Shown: positions 1-8,415 of the stretch, in pieces
Layout of the letters: the number at the start of each line of letters is the position of its first letter
Position numbering within the stretch: the first letter of the stretch is position 1
DNA from: Saliniplasma sp046497075
GTDB lineage: Archaea; Thermoplasmatota; Thermoplasmata; Halarchaeoplasmatales; Halarchaeoplasmataceae
NCBI GenBank assembly: GCA_046497075.1
Contig: JAWOGF010000074.1
Span: 1-41,987, forward strand
DNA length: 41,987 nucleotides
Direction of reading: 5' to 3'
Made by a program: the position numbers and the translations under genes
Notes under the pieces: model-generated
Told to the model about the DNA's origin: nothing
What the model saw: the letters and a program-made list of their open reading frames with translations, nothing else
Database searches by the model: none

Positions 1-654
1 TACGTCAGCGGAGAGAATGTCGGTGAATTAGATGGATCTATAGATGTTATAGTGGACGGCACGGTAGAATATACATTAGAAATACCTTCTGAAAGAAGTG
101 CGGAACACACGTTCACCTATATATTCGAAGAAATTGGAGAATACGACATAGAATTCGGTCATTTGACGGAAACTGTGGTAGTTGAAGAAGACGCCGTTGT
201 CTATACGTTGACTGTAGATACGGACGGTGATGGTTCAGTTGAAATCGATCCAAATCAAGAAGAATATGAAGAGGGTACACAAGTAAATCTAACTGCTGTA
301 CCAGATGATGGCTGGACATTCAAAGAATGGACAGGTGATCACACGGGAACAGAAACTGAGATATCGGTAACATTTGACGGTAATAGGACTATAACAGCGG
401 TCTTTGAAGAGGATAGTGAATCGGCGACCGATGATTTCATGTCAAATTACTGGTGGACTATTGTGATAGCTATAATAGCAGTAGTCGTACTTTTGGCGGT
501 AGTGTTGATGCGTGGTAAAGGTCAAGTAACAGATGGAGAACACACCTCAGATGTATCTGATCAGGAAGATGATCAGGAAGAATTCGTAGAAACAGCTGAA
601 GAAGAGAGTATCAAGGAAGAAGATACCGAACCAACTCCTAAAGAAGAGTTCTGA
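1..654 (+). CDS. Cell-surface protein, C-terminal part (InlB-type repeat, membrane anchor)
   Basis: The reading frame is open to the left edge, so only the last 217 residues are visible; a GTG at 52 is internal, not a start. The visible part is beta-rich and acidic. Around 208-405 it has one divergent InlB B-repeat/Flg_new-like unit: a GDGSVEIDPN segment, then GTQVNLTAVPDDGW, FKEWTGD and a TITAVFEE ending. One hydrophobic helix follows (about 448-510), then a basic MRGKG and a long Asp/Glu-rich tail. This topology (outside repeat domain, C-terminal anchor, cytoplasmic tail) fits an exported archaeal surface or adhesion-like protein. The N-terminal part and signal peptide lie outside the window, so the ligand and true family cannot be judged. 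Confidence 0.75.
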   Translation, partial: YVSGENVGELDGSIDVIVDGTVEYTLEIPSERSAEHTFTYIFEEIGEYDIEFGHLTETVVVEEDAVVYTLTVDTDGDGSVEIDPNQEEYEEGTQVNLTAVPDDGWTFKEWTGDHTGTETEISVTFDGNRTITAVFEEDSESATDDFMSNYWWTIVIAIIAVVVLLAVVLMRGKGQVTDGEHTSDVSDQEDDQEEFVETAEEESIKEEDTEPTPKEEF

Positions 655-706
655 CGTATCTAAACGGCTGTATAGACCAACTGGATAAAATTGATACAAC
701 AAAACC

Positions 707-719
707 TTTTTCTTTTTTT
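707..719 (+). terminator. T-rich terminator after the surface protein gene
   Basis: A run of T broken by one C lies about 50 bp after the stop codon at 654 and before the next promoter. Archaeal RNA polymerase stops at such T-runs without needing a hairpin. Confidence 0.5.
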
Positions 720-768
720 GATTGAACCACTATCAAGCGTAAACTGCACCCAAAATCTTTTTATCTCG

Positions 769-777
769 TATATAAAT
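769..777 (+). promoter_or_regulatory. Probable TATA box for the formiminotransferase gene
   Basis: TATATAAAT lies 21-29 bp before the ATG at 798, which would give a very short leader. A second T-rich box at 757-764 is an alternative and would leave room for the GAAGGTG ribosome-binding site at 786-792. Confidence 0.4.
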
Positions 778-797
778 CTGGGAACGAAGGTGTTAAG

Positions 798-2639
798 ATG
801 GAACTCGTAGAATGTGTGCCGAACTTTTCAGAGGGCAGGGATCAGGCAGTTATAGATGAGATCACGTCTGAGATCAAGAGCGTCGATGATGTGGAATTGA
901 AAGATGTGGACATGGGAGCTGATACCAACAGGACGGTAGTGACTTTTGTTGGAAGTCCCAAGGGGGTAAAAGAAGCGGCTTTTAAAGCCATCAAAAAAGC
1001 TTCAGAACTTATCGATATGAGCAAGCATGAAGGCAGTCATCCCAGGATGGGTGCTACGGATGTTTGTCCATTTGTACCTGTGAAGGGCGTTACAATGGAC
1101 GATTGTGTGAGGATCGCAGAAGAACTCGGGGAGAGAGTGGGAAGTGAATTAGGCATACCGATCTACCTTTACGAGGAGACAGCTACTGAAGAGAAGAGAA
1201 AGAATTTAGCCACTGTAAGGAGCGGCCAATATGAAGGATTGGAAGACAAACTTGTAGATCCAGAATGGAAACCGGATTACGGGCCGGCCGAGTGGAATGA
1301 AACAGTTGAGAGGACGGGCGCAACCGTCATCGGAGCAAGAGAGTTCCTGATCGCTTACAATATCAATCTAAATACCAAGAACAAGAAGATCGCCTGGGAT
1401 ATAGCCCTTGAGATGAGGGAGAGAGGCAGGGCCAAGAGAGTTGACAGCCCTGACCAACATTACTGGAAAGGTAAGATAGTCAGGTATGGTGAAAACGAGT
1501 TCCCATGCGGCGAGTGTGAATTCGTTGGTGAAAGTTTCGAAGAAATTCAAGAACATACAGAGGAAGAGCACGGATACGATCTGAAGGAGTTCTTGGAGAG
1601 TCAATACGATTACGACGTTACTGACTTAAATGGTAAAGCGGTTAAGCAGAAAGGACGGTTCAGCAACTGCAAGGCGATAGGTTGGTATGTCGATGAGTAC
1701 AATAGAGCACAGATATCTATCAATCTTACCAATTACAAAGAAACCAACCTGAACAACGTCTACGAGTTCGCACGGGACCGAGCACGGAAGATGGGAGCCC
1801 GTGTAACGGGCAGTGAAATCGTTGGTTTAGTTCCCTACGACGCAGTACTGAGATCTGGAAAGTACTATCTCGAGAAGATGAATCTACCAACCGGGATACC
1901 AGAACAGGATATCATCGAGACCGCTATACAGTCATTAGGCCTGAGAGATGTTGCTGAATTCGATAAAAAGGAGAAGTTGATAGGTGGTCCTGTCGTCCAG
2001 GAAGACGCTTTGGTGAAGATGGAAGTCGATGAATTCGTCCATGAAGTCTCAAGAGATTCTTCCACACCAGGCGGAGGAAGCATAGCCGCTTTAGCAGGTT
2101 CGTTAGGCGCCGCATTGACTTCTATGGTAAGCAACTTGAGTACGGGAGGGAGAAAAACAGCTGATATCGACCCGAAATTGATTCCGGTGGCAGAAGAGGC
2201 CCAGGAGTTAAAAGATAAACTACTAGATGCTGTGGATGAAGATACCAACGCCTTCGATAAGTACATGGAAGCTAAAAAGATGCCGAAATCTACAGAGGAA
2301 GAGCGAAAGAAAAGAAAGAAGGCCATGGAGGAAGGTCTAAAACATGCAGTAGAAGTGCCCATGGAGACCGCTAGAGATTCCGCCAAAGTGATCGATATCG
2401 CTGAAAAGGCAGCAGAATACGGTAAAAAGGGAGCCGTGAGTGATGCTCTTGTAGCAGCCCAGATGGCCTATTCTGGGGTCGTTGGCGGCATAGCTAATGT
2501 CAAGATCAATCTAGGCGATGTAGATGACCAGGAATACGTAGAATCGATGCTCGAAGGATGCGAGAGACTTGAAGAAGAGTACAGAGAGAAGAAGTCCGAT
2601 GTGATAAAGAAGTCTTTAAGTAGGCTCGGTATGGACTGA
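798..2639 (+). CDS. Glutamate formimidoyltransferase / formimidoyl-THF cyclodeaminase fusion with inserted C2H2 finger
   Basis: Bifunctional enzyme of histidine breakdown: it moves the formimino group from formiminoglutamate to tetrahydrofolate, then cyclises it to methenyl-THF and ammonia. The N-terminal transferase starts with CVPNFSEGRD and carries the conserved HEGSHPRMGATDVCPF segment holding the catalytic His. The cyclodeaminase spans about residues 410-613 and begins with SRDSSTPGGGS. The order matches mammalian FTCD. Between the two transferase subdomains (roughly residues 205-290) is an extra segment with C237-x2-C240-x12-H253-x4-H258, a C2H2 zinc-finger pattern I do not know from this family. 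ATG at 798 has a GAAGGTG ribosome-binding site. Urocanase is encoded nearby on the other strand, which supports a histidine-use role. Confidence 0.93.
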   Translation: MELVECVPNFSEGRDQAVIDEITSEIKSVDDVELKDVDMGADTNRTVVTFVGSPKGVKEAAFKAIKKASELIDMSKHEGSHPRMGATDVCPFVPVKGVTMDDCVRIAEELGERVGSELGIPIYLYEETATEEKRKNLATVRSGQYEGLEDKLVDPEWKPDYGPAEWNETVERTGATVIGAREFLIAYNINLNTKNKKIAWDIALEMRERGRAKRVDSPDQHYWKGKIVRYGENEFPCGECEFVGESFEEIQEHTEEEHGYDLKEFLESQYDYDVTDLNGKAVKQKGRFSNCKAIGWYVDEYNRAQISINLTNYKETNLNNVYEFARDRARKMGARVTGSEIVGLVPYDAVLRSGKYYLEKMNLPTGIPEQDIIETAIQSLGLRDVAEFDKKEKLIGGPVVQEDALVKMEVDEFVHEVSRDSSTPGGGSIAALAGSLGAALTSMVSNLSTGGRKTADIDPKLIPVAEEAQELKDKLLDAVDEDTNAFDKYMEAKKMPKSTEEERKKRKKAMEEGLKHAVEVPMETARDSAKVIDIAEKAAEYGKKGAVSDALVAAQMAYSGVVGGIANVKINLGDVDDQEYVESMLEGCERLEEEYREKKSDVIKKSLSRLGMD

Positions 2640-2656
2640 GAGCTCTCAAAAAATCC

Positions 2657-2670
2657 TTTTTTTATTTATC
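2657..2670 (+). terminator. T-rich terminator after the formiminotransferase gene
   Basis: T7-A-T3 tract about 20 bp after the stop at 2639. It also lies just past the stop of the opposing zinc-ribbon gene. Confidence 0.4.
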
Positions 2671-2675
2671 GATGA

Positions 2676-2900
2676 TCAATCTATTTTTATCGATGTCTGA
2701 TCTACCTTGATTCGAGTGGATCGATCTCTACCGACCACGTTCCCACATGAACAGATGACTTCATGGTTTTCCTTCTTGGAATTGTCCTCAACTATCCTTT
2801 TTTTATAACAGTTGATGAGGTTACCATCTCCAAATTTGATGTACTCAAATATCTTTTTACCACACCTCTTACATCTTATATCTAGAGTTCTTCTTCTCAT
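2676..2900 (-). CDS. Small zinc-ribbon protein
   Basis: A 74-residue basic protein with a CKRCGKK knuckle near the N terminus, a CYKKR segment in the middle and a CSCG knuckle near residue 50, so a single zinc ribbon is likely. The spacing between knuckles is long (about 37 residues). It is read divergently from the phosphatase gene and its start is preceded by GAAACAGGT. I do not recognise a functional family; nucleic-acid or protein binding is a guess. Confidence 0.6.
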   Translation of the reverse strand: MRRRTLDIRCKRCGKKIFEYIKFGDGNLINCYKKRIVEDNSKKENHEVICSCGNVVGRDRSTRIKVDQTSIKID

Positions 2901-2980
2901 ACCTGTTTCTGATATGTTAGGTGAACTTATAGAATTTATGTCACTAGCCTACCGTGTGATTGAAATAGCGGGAAACAGGT
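2901..2980. promoter_or_regulatory. Divergent promoter region with a perfect 9-bp inverted repeat
   Basis: ACCTGTTTC at 2901-2909 and its exact complement GAAACAGGT at 2972-2980 bracket the gap between the zinc-ribbon gene (minus) and the phosphatase gene (plus). Each gene therefore has GAAACAGGT just upstream of its start. The AGGT ends could simply serve as ribosome-binding sites, but the identity over 9 bp is more than that needs. An AT-rich ACTTATAGAATTTAT stretch at 2925-2939 may be the TATA element. Confidence 0.4.
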
Positions 2981-2993
2981 TAATTAATGATTG

Positions 2994-3827
2994 ATGAGCG
3001 GAGTAGTCGAGAGGATATTCGACGGAACTTTCAGTGAGGTCTCTGAAGAAGAGTATCGTGAACTGGTTGAAGATGCAGTCGATGTACTGGAAGGCAAGAA
3101 TTTAGTCGAAAAGGACTGGAAAAAATTCGTTGTAGTCGGCGATACTCACGGTGACCTTGACGCTGTTAAAGTTCCTGTAAACGAGGCTTTGGAAATAGAC
3201 CTACCCATAGTGTTTTTAGGAGATTACGTTGATCGTGGTGAGGACCAGTTAGAGAGTTTGGCATTTGTTTTAAATCTAAAAGTTCAAAGACCTGGTAAGG
3301 TCGTACTTCTTAGGGGCAATCACGAAACTGAAAGGATGAACCGAAGGTACGGTTTTACAGAAGTACTCAACAAGAGGTACAGTTTGGATCTTTACGAGGT
3401 GATCAAATCAGTCTACAGAAAACTACCCGCAACAGCGGTGATCAATGGTGATCATTTCTTGGCACATGGCGGTATTCCCAAAGGTGTAAAAAATGTGGAA
3501 GAGATAAAAGGATTAAAACACGGTGATCAAGCTTACAAAGAACTCTTCTGGAACGATCCCAATAAGGAGATTAAAAATTTTGAAATGAATTTCATCAGGG
3601 GTGGATACAATATGTACGGTGAAAAAGCAGTGAAAGAGTTTTTGCATGTGAATGATTTGAAGATGATCATCCGTGCACACCAGTGTTTTAAACAAGGCTT
3701 CAGGTATTTTTTTGACTACAGAGTTCTAAGTATCTTTTCGGTTCCAGATTACTGCGGTAATAAGGTCGGTAAGTACGCTGTCGTTGAGAAAGACGAGGTC
3801 AATCTTTACGATATTCGTAAACGATAG
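2994..3827 (+). CDS. PPP-family serine/threonine protein phosphatase
   Basis: A metal-dependent phosphoprotein phosphatase of the PP1/PP2A superfamily. All signature motifs are visible in order: GDTHGD, GDYVDRG, LRGNHE, AHGGIP and RAHQ, which supply the two-metal site. Its 277 residues fit the catalytic core with no added domain. I chose ATG 2994 over the in-frame TTG at 2991. The last 29 bp overlap tail-to-tail with the GNAT gene on the other strand. Substrate unknown; the only clue is the divergent zinc-ribbon gene that shares its promoter region. Confidence 0.92.
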   Translation: MSGVVERIFDGTFSEVSEEEYRELVEDAVDVLEGKNLVEKDWKKFVVVGDTHGDLDAVKVPVNEALEIDLPIVFLGDYVDRGEDQLESLAFVLNLKVQRPGKVVLLRGNHETERMNRRYGFTEVLNKRYSLDLYEVIKSVYRKLPATAVINGDHFLAHGGIPKGVKNVEEIKGLKHGDQAYKELFWNDPNKEIKNFEMNFIRGGYNMYGEKAVKEFLHVNDLKMIIRAHQCFKQGFRYFFDYRVLSIFSVPDYCGNKVGKYAVVEKDEVNLYDIRKR

Positions 3828-4683
3828 TACAGTCATGATGATCGGAATAACTGAAACCTACGTTCTTGGCAGCCTCTATAACGTTATCAGAAGCGGTCTT
3901 CAACCTGTACCTATCGTGCCCCTTTGATACACACTCTTTGGTACCGAACTTGAACAGTTCTTCTAAAGCCTTTTGATCCCCACATGCGAAGGTCGCGCTG
4001 AGTGATCCATATTCCTTGTGAACCTGCAGGAAGATCAAAGCCTGGATCTTATCGGTCTCTTCGTTTCTCACCGAGTAGCAGTATCCATTTTCGACCCTAT
4101 CTTTGATCAATGATTCATCCATGGGGTATGCGGTCCAGTGTTCGATGTAGAGACCGGCGTTGTCTTCCAACTCTTGAGAATTTTTAACAAAATCTATGAC
4201 ATCATCTACGTTCTTTTCCTGCTGGACCCTTTGGATCTCCTGGTCAGATGGTGGTTCTATTTCTTCTAGATTCTCATCGTTCAGCCTCAGGTAATCGTAT
4301 CTCTTTTTTACTTCAAAACCAAGATCCTCTACCACTTTTTTTACAGGAGTGTTATCATCTGATGTGAGAAATCTTACCGCCTCATAGTCCATATCTTCGA
4401 TGTACTCCAGCTGACCCTTGATCATAGCCCGCCCGTATCCTTCCTCGTGGTGATCTGGATGCACTCTTAGACCTTCCAACCATAATACATCATCGTCGTG
4501 CCACGTGTGTTTAGCCAAAGCGATTATCTCACCATCGATAGTTCCACAGATGAAACCACCGTCCTCAACCCAATCTTCAAAGAGATCCGGTATATAATCT
4601 CTACCATCCCAAATCCTCGAAGTCAACTCTACGACCTCTTCCTTATCCGATAGTTTCAGTTCTCTTACTTCGAGTTTATTCAT
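3799..4683 (-). CDS. GNAT-family N-acetyltransferase, two GNAT-like halves
   Basis: The first half (about residues 1-140) is a clear GNAT domain: LRVHPDHHEEGYGRAM is the acetyl-CoA binding motif A and DLGFEV is the usual motif B end. The second half (about 160-294) looks like a weaker, degenerate GNAT copy without a clear pyrophosphate loop and ends in VGFSYSDHHDCTIVY. A start at ATG 4683 is preferred to the TTG at 4692. It lies 20 bp after the urocanase stop and is probably co-transcribed with it. Whether it acts on a histidine-pathway metabolite is unknown. Confidence 0.82.
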   Translation of the reverse strand: MNKLEVRELKLSDKEEVVELTSRIWDGRDYIPDLFEDWVEDGGFICGTIDGEIIALAKHTWHDDDVLWLEGLRVHPDHHEEGYGRAMIKGQLEYIEDMDYEAVRFLTSDDNTPVKKVVEDLGFEVKKRYDYLRLNDENLEEIEPPSDQEIQRVQQEKNVDDVIDFVKNSQELEDNAGLYIEHWTAYPMDESLIKDRVENGYCYSVRNEETDKIQALIFLQVHKEYGSLSATFACGDQKALEELFKFGTKECVSKGHDRYRLKTASDNVIEAAKNVGFSYSDHHDCTIVYEYRKD

Positions 4684-4703
4684 ATAAATCAAATCTCTTT
4701 AGA

Positions 4704-6344
4704 TCAGTCTTCCAGCATCGGCATGTCGATATCGTTCTCCGTAGCGAAGTTGATTGCTTTTTTGTAACCGGCATCAGCGTGCCTGACAACACCGCTGCCC
4801 GGATCAGTTTTGAACACTCTTCCGATGTTCTCTTCAGCCTCTTTAGTTCCATCCGCTACGACTACCATACCTGCATGAGTAGATAATCCGATACCCACTC
4901 CGCCTCCGTTGTGTATGGAAACACTGTCAGCCCCAGCTGATATATTCAACATGGCGTTCAACAGGGGCCAATCAGCTATTATATCGCTGCCGTCTTTCAT
5001 CTTTTCGGTCTCTCTATTCGGGCTGGCTACACTTCCGGCATCAAGATGATCCCTGGTTATAGAGATGGGTGCAGAGATCTCTCCGTTGGCGACCATCTCG
5101 TTGATCTTCTTAGCGAACTTATGCCTTTCACCATATCCCAACCAACAGACTCTAGCAGGTAATCCTTCCCAGGGCAGGTGTTCTTCTGCAAGATCGATCC
5201 AATTGATCAGCTGTTCATTATCCGGGAACAGTTCCTTGACCACTTCATCGGTTTTCAGTATATCTTCTGGATCACCGGATAAAGCCATCCATCTGAAGGG
5301 TCCTCGTCCTTCACAGAACATGGGTCTTATGTAGGCTGGGACGAATCCTGGGTATGCGAAAGCGTTCTCAAAACCTGCTTCATAGGCCTGCCCTCTAAGA
5401 TTATTACCATAATCGAAGGTGATCGCACCTTCTTCCTGCATCTGGACCATGGTCTTACAGTGAAGTTTCATGGACTCCATACTTCTCTTCTTGAACTCTT
5501 CAGGAGACTTCTCTTTCAATTCAAGAGCGTCTTCGTAGCTCATACTTCTCGGGAAATATGCCATTGCGTCGTGGGCACTCGTTTGATCGGTCAAAACATC
5601 GGGAATAATACCCCTATCCAGCATCTCCGGTAACACTTCTGCGGTGTTCCCGATCAGACCTATAGCTATAGCTTCTCCTTTTTCCGTAGATTCATCAGCC
5701 ATTTCAAGGGCTTCGTCCAAATCTTCAAGAACGACGTCACAGTAACCAGCATCTAATCTTCGTTCAGCTCTAGCTGGATTTATTTCTATAACTAGTGCTA
5801 CACCACCGTTCATCGTGATAGCCAGTGGCTGAGCTCCTCCCATACCGCCGAGACCACCACTGACACATAACTTTCCTTTTAAAGTACCGTCGAAGTGCTT
5901 TCGGGCGAGGGCAGCAAAGGTTTCATAGGTTCCCTGGATGATCCCCTGAGTTCCGATATAACACCAACTCCCGGCTGTCATCTGCCCGTACATTATCAAA
6001 CCTAGATCTTCCATCTCGTAAAATTTCTCCCAGTTAGACCATTTTGGAACCAGGTTCGAGTTAGCTATCAAAACTCTAGGAGCTCTTTCAAAGGTTTTGA
6101 ACACTGCAACTGGTTTCCCACTCTGGATCAGCAATGTTTCGTCATCGTCCAACCTTTTCAAAGTTTCGACTATCTTCTCATAAGATTCCCAATTTCTTGC
6201 TGCTTTACCAGAACCTCCATAAACTATTAGATTGTCTGGATCCTCCGCATTCTCTAGATTATTCATCAACTGTCTCAACATCGCTTCTTGTTTCCATCCC
6301 TTACAATTAAGTTCTGTCCCCCTAGGGGCCTTGATCTCTTTCAT
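4704..6344 (-). CDS. hutU: Urocanate hydratase
   Basis: Converts urocanate to 4-imidazolone-5-propionate using tightly bound NAD+, the second step of histidine breakdown. The 546-residue length is usual for the family. Family segments seen include YGGSGKAARNW near the start, TQGIIQGTYETFAALARKHF, the SGGLGGMGGAQPLA glycine loop and INPARAERRLDAGY. The start has a GGTG ribosome-binding site a few bases upstream. The GNAT gene follows closely. No histidase or imidazolonepropionase gene is visible here, so the pathway must be completed elsewhere. The formiminotransferase that acts later in the pathway is about 2 kb away on the opposite strand. Confidence 0.97.
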   Translation of the reverse strand: MKEIKAPRGTELNCKGWKQEAMLRQLMNNLENAEDPDNLIVYGGSGKAARNWESYEKIVETLKRLDDDETLLIQSGKPVAVFKTFERAPRVLIANSNLVPKWSNWEKFYEMEDLGLIMYGQMTAGSWCYIGTQGIIQGTYETFAALARKHFDGTLKGKLCVSGGLGGMGGAQPLAITMNGGVALVIEINPARAERRLDAGYCDVVLEDLDEALEMADESTEKGEAIAIGLIGNTAEVLPEMLDRGIIPDVLTDQTSAHDAMAYFPRSMSYEDALELKEKSPEEFKKRSMESMKLHCKTMVQMQEEGAITFDYGNNLRGQAYEAGFENAFAYPGFVPAYIRPMFCEGRGPFRWMALSGDPEDILKTDEVVKELFPDNEQLINWIDLAEEHLPWEGLPARVCWLGYGERHKFAKKINEMVANGEISAPISITRDHLDAGSVASPNRETEKMKDGSDIIADWPLLNAMLNISAGADSVSIHNGGGVGIGLSTHAGMVVVADGTKEAEENIGRVFKTDPGSGVVRHADAGYKKAINFATENDIDMPMLED

Positions 6345-6406
6345 CTGAACACCATAGCTCCTATATTCTCAAAAAGTAAAAATCTTTTGTTCGATCTATT
6401 TCGATT

Positions 6407-7954
6407 CTAAACCAATGGAATAAAAATAGGACTGCCCTCCTCATCTAAACTGATATTGTATATACATAAGTTTGGTTTTTCTCCAGTCAATATCAAAGCT
6501 TCGTCCTTTGAAAATATCTTGAGATGTATATCAGATATATTTTTAAGTTTCTGGGATATCTTTAGTCCTGGCCTTATTATTCCGATAGTGAGATCGCTGT
6601 TTTCTCTCATCAGGTCGAGTAATCTTTTCCCAACAGATTGTTGATCTATATTATCGATTAGATAACTGAGAGAATCTTCGATATTTTCCCATTCACATAT
6701 GGTTAGTAAGGGTTTTTTTGACCTGTATAAAGCTTCTTTATACACATCCCTAACTCTTTTTCGATATGTCTTGAATTCAGCTTCTTCAGATAATGTCCAG
6801 TCCTTTTCAGGTCTGAATGTGATAATTTTATCCATCAACCTCTCCTCTACTCTGTCCCTGAGCCAGGATTTTATTTCTTTATCTTCCCTACTGGTGAGCG
6901 GTATATTGATGAGCTTTCTATCCAGCTTAAGAAAATTCAACATAAGAGGTCCTATGATATCCGTCTTTCCAGAAAGTGGTACCGATTCATCAATCTCTAA
7001 TAGTATAAAACTCCCTTGAGTTAGTCCAAATCCTAGCAGTTCATCCAATTGCCTAGACCCCGTAGAGAAACTGTTCTCCTTTTCATATCTACTATCACTT
7101 TCTTCATCGTTGATCGGAAGTTCTTTCGGATCTATAATAGATAATTCATCTGTCAATGGGTCGAAGGATCTAAAAAGACTGTTATCGAGGGTGAACAAGT
7201 AAACTGGTCTCATTATCCTCTCGCCACGTAGTTTGTTCAGATGTATCTGCCTGATCCTTCTTCCTTTGAATTCATCCTCCCTCATAGTGATATATCCATC
7301 AACGAGATAATCCCATTTTGTCGGGCCCTCTTCTTCTATAACCAAGACTAAGTTGACACCAGATCGTTCAACCAGGTCTTTCTGAAGAGTTTTTATCAGC
7401 AATCTTGCTTCGATGTCGTATCGTTCAATTATGGCTTCTAGACTATCTATTATTATCAATGAACTTTCTGGTAATCTTTTTTCTACTCGGTTATATATCT
7501 CTCTGATCTCGATCAAATCATCGCTGTTGCTAATGGTATTTAACATACTCCTACTCACATGCTCAGGAGTTTCTAATCTCCAGCCTTCTTTACCTCCCCT
7601 CATGGTTGACAACATCTTCTTTGCTGTTTCCACCTTGTCAACAACATCTTCTTTCCGTGCTCTGAAATGTCTCAGGTCTTGATCTTTCGATAAAACCTGT
7701 AAAAAATCCATACTCGCGTCTATCAAGTTTTCTCGCCATTCTTTATCTTTCAGCCAATTGAATTGACTGTATAATGAGTCATTTGCTACTCTAGTGGATA
7801 GGTAAAAACTGTTTTCGATATCTCCCATGACATCCAATATACTCAAACTCAGTATACTCTTACCAGTTCCGGCTTTACCTTTTATCATCAGGGAACGACC
7901 ATGCTCCGAGTCAAAAAATCGCTTTATTTCTAGTGGTATGTTGATCGGAACCAT
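6407..7954 (-). CDS. RecA-superfamily ATPase (GvpD/KaiC/RAD55-like), two domains
   Basis: Residues 1-250 form a RecA/RAD55-like domain with a Walker A GKAGTGKS (26-33), a Walker B SLIIIDSLEAI and the QIHLNKLRG beta-strand typical of archaeal GvpD/KaiC-like proteins. The second half begins with a KaiC-like SRQLDELLGFGLTQGS but its P-loop is degenerate (SVPLSGKTD), so it probably does not hydrolyse ATP. I take ATG 7954, with GGTGATT six bases upstream, over the TTG at 7960. The gene starts two bases after the Roadblock stop, indicating tight translational coupling. Role likely regulatory or signalling; target unknown. Confidence 0.82.
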   Translation of the reverse strand: MVPINIPLEIKRFFDSEHGRSLMIKGKAGTGKSILSLSILDVMGDIENSFYLSTRVANDSLYSQFNWLKDKEWRENLIDASMDFLQVLSKDQDLRHFRARKEDVVDKVETAKKMLSTMRGGKEGWRLETPEHVSRSMLNTISNSDDLIEIREIYNRVEKRLPESSLIIIDSLEAIIERYDIEARLLIKTLQKDLVERSGVNLVLVIEEEGPTKWDYLVDGYITMREDEFKGRRIRQIHLNKLRGERIMRPVYLFTLDNSLFRSFDPLTDELSIIDPKELPINDEESDSRYEKENSFSTGSRQLDELLGFGLTQGSFILLEIDESVPLSGKTDIIGPLMLNFLKLDRKLINIPLTSREDKEIKSWLRDRVEERLMDKIITFRPEKDWTLSEEAEFKTYRKRVRDVYKEALYRSKKPLLTICEWENIEDSLSYLIDNIDQQSVGKRLLDLMRENSDLTIGIIRPGLKISQKLKNISDIHLKIFSKDEALILTGEKPNLCIYNISLDEEGSPIFIPLV

Positions 7955-7956
7955 GT

Positions 7957-8325
7957 TCAATCACCCAAATTTTTCTTGAGACGTTTAATAGCTTTATCAA
8001 TATATTTAAGGAGTTTAGATAGATTTTTCGTTTTTTTACTCCTGACCACCAATATGTAATCTCCTTGGACTCCCTCTATGATAGTGTCACCATCTTTGGA
8101 CCGTATCATGATCCTTTCTGGTTTCTCTTTATCAAGTTGTTCGTTAGCGGTATTGGCTGCCCCATATATCGTTGCAGACATTATGCCGAAGGTCTCTAAT
8201 GATATGAAAACATCATGACCTGCCGATGTAATTATATCCCCATTCTTTTTTAAGAGTATACATATATCTATCCCCTTGAGGGAGCCAAGTTTTTTGATCG
8301 TATCCAAGACGACCGCTTTATTCAT
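7957..8325 (-). CDS. Roadblock/LC7 domain protein
   Basis: A 122-residue single-domain protein with Roadblock/LC7 (MglB-like) features: VLDTIKKLGSLKGID at the start, GDIITSAG strand, an EGVQGDYILVVRSK strand and a final amphipathic, Lys-rich helix. Such proteins dimerise and bind small GTPases or scaffold ATPases. A longer reading frame reaches 8382, but ATG 8325 has a near-perfect GGAGGT six to eight bases upstream, so I start there. It is followed directly by the RecA-like ATPase, and no GTPase gene is adjacent. Confidence 0.85.
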   Translation of the reverse strand: MNKAVVLDTIKKLGSLKGIDICILLKKNGDIITSAGHDVFISLETFGIMSATIYGAANTANEQLDKEKPERIMIRSKDGDTIIEGVQGDYILVVRSKKTKNLSKLLKYIDKAIKRLKKNLGD

Positions 8326-8415
8326 ATTGTTTACCTCCATAGGTTGATACCAATCTCTAATCCAATATCCTTCCCAAGACACTAATTGTATAGATGCTAA
8401 ATTAATCTTTCGTTT

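Noticed and set aside
1865..2386. Long open frame antisense to the cyclodeaminase part
   Set aside because: Ser/Leu-rich translation typical of a shadow of a real gene; no ribosome-binding site, no domain.
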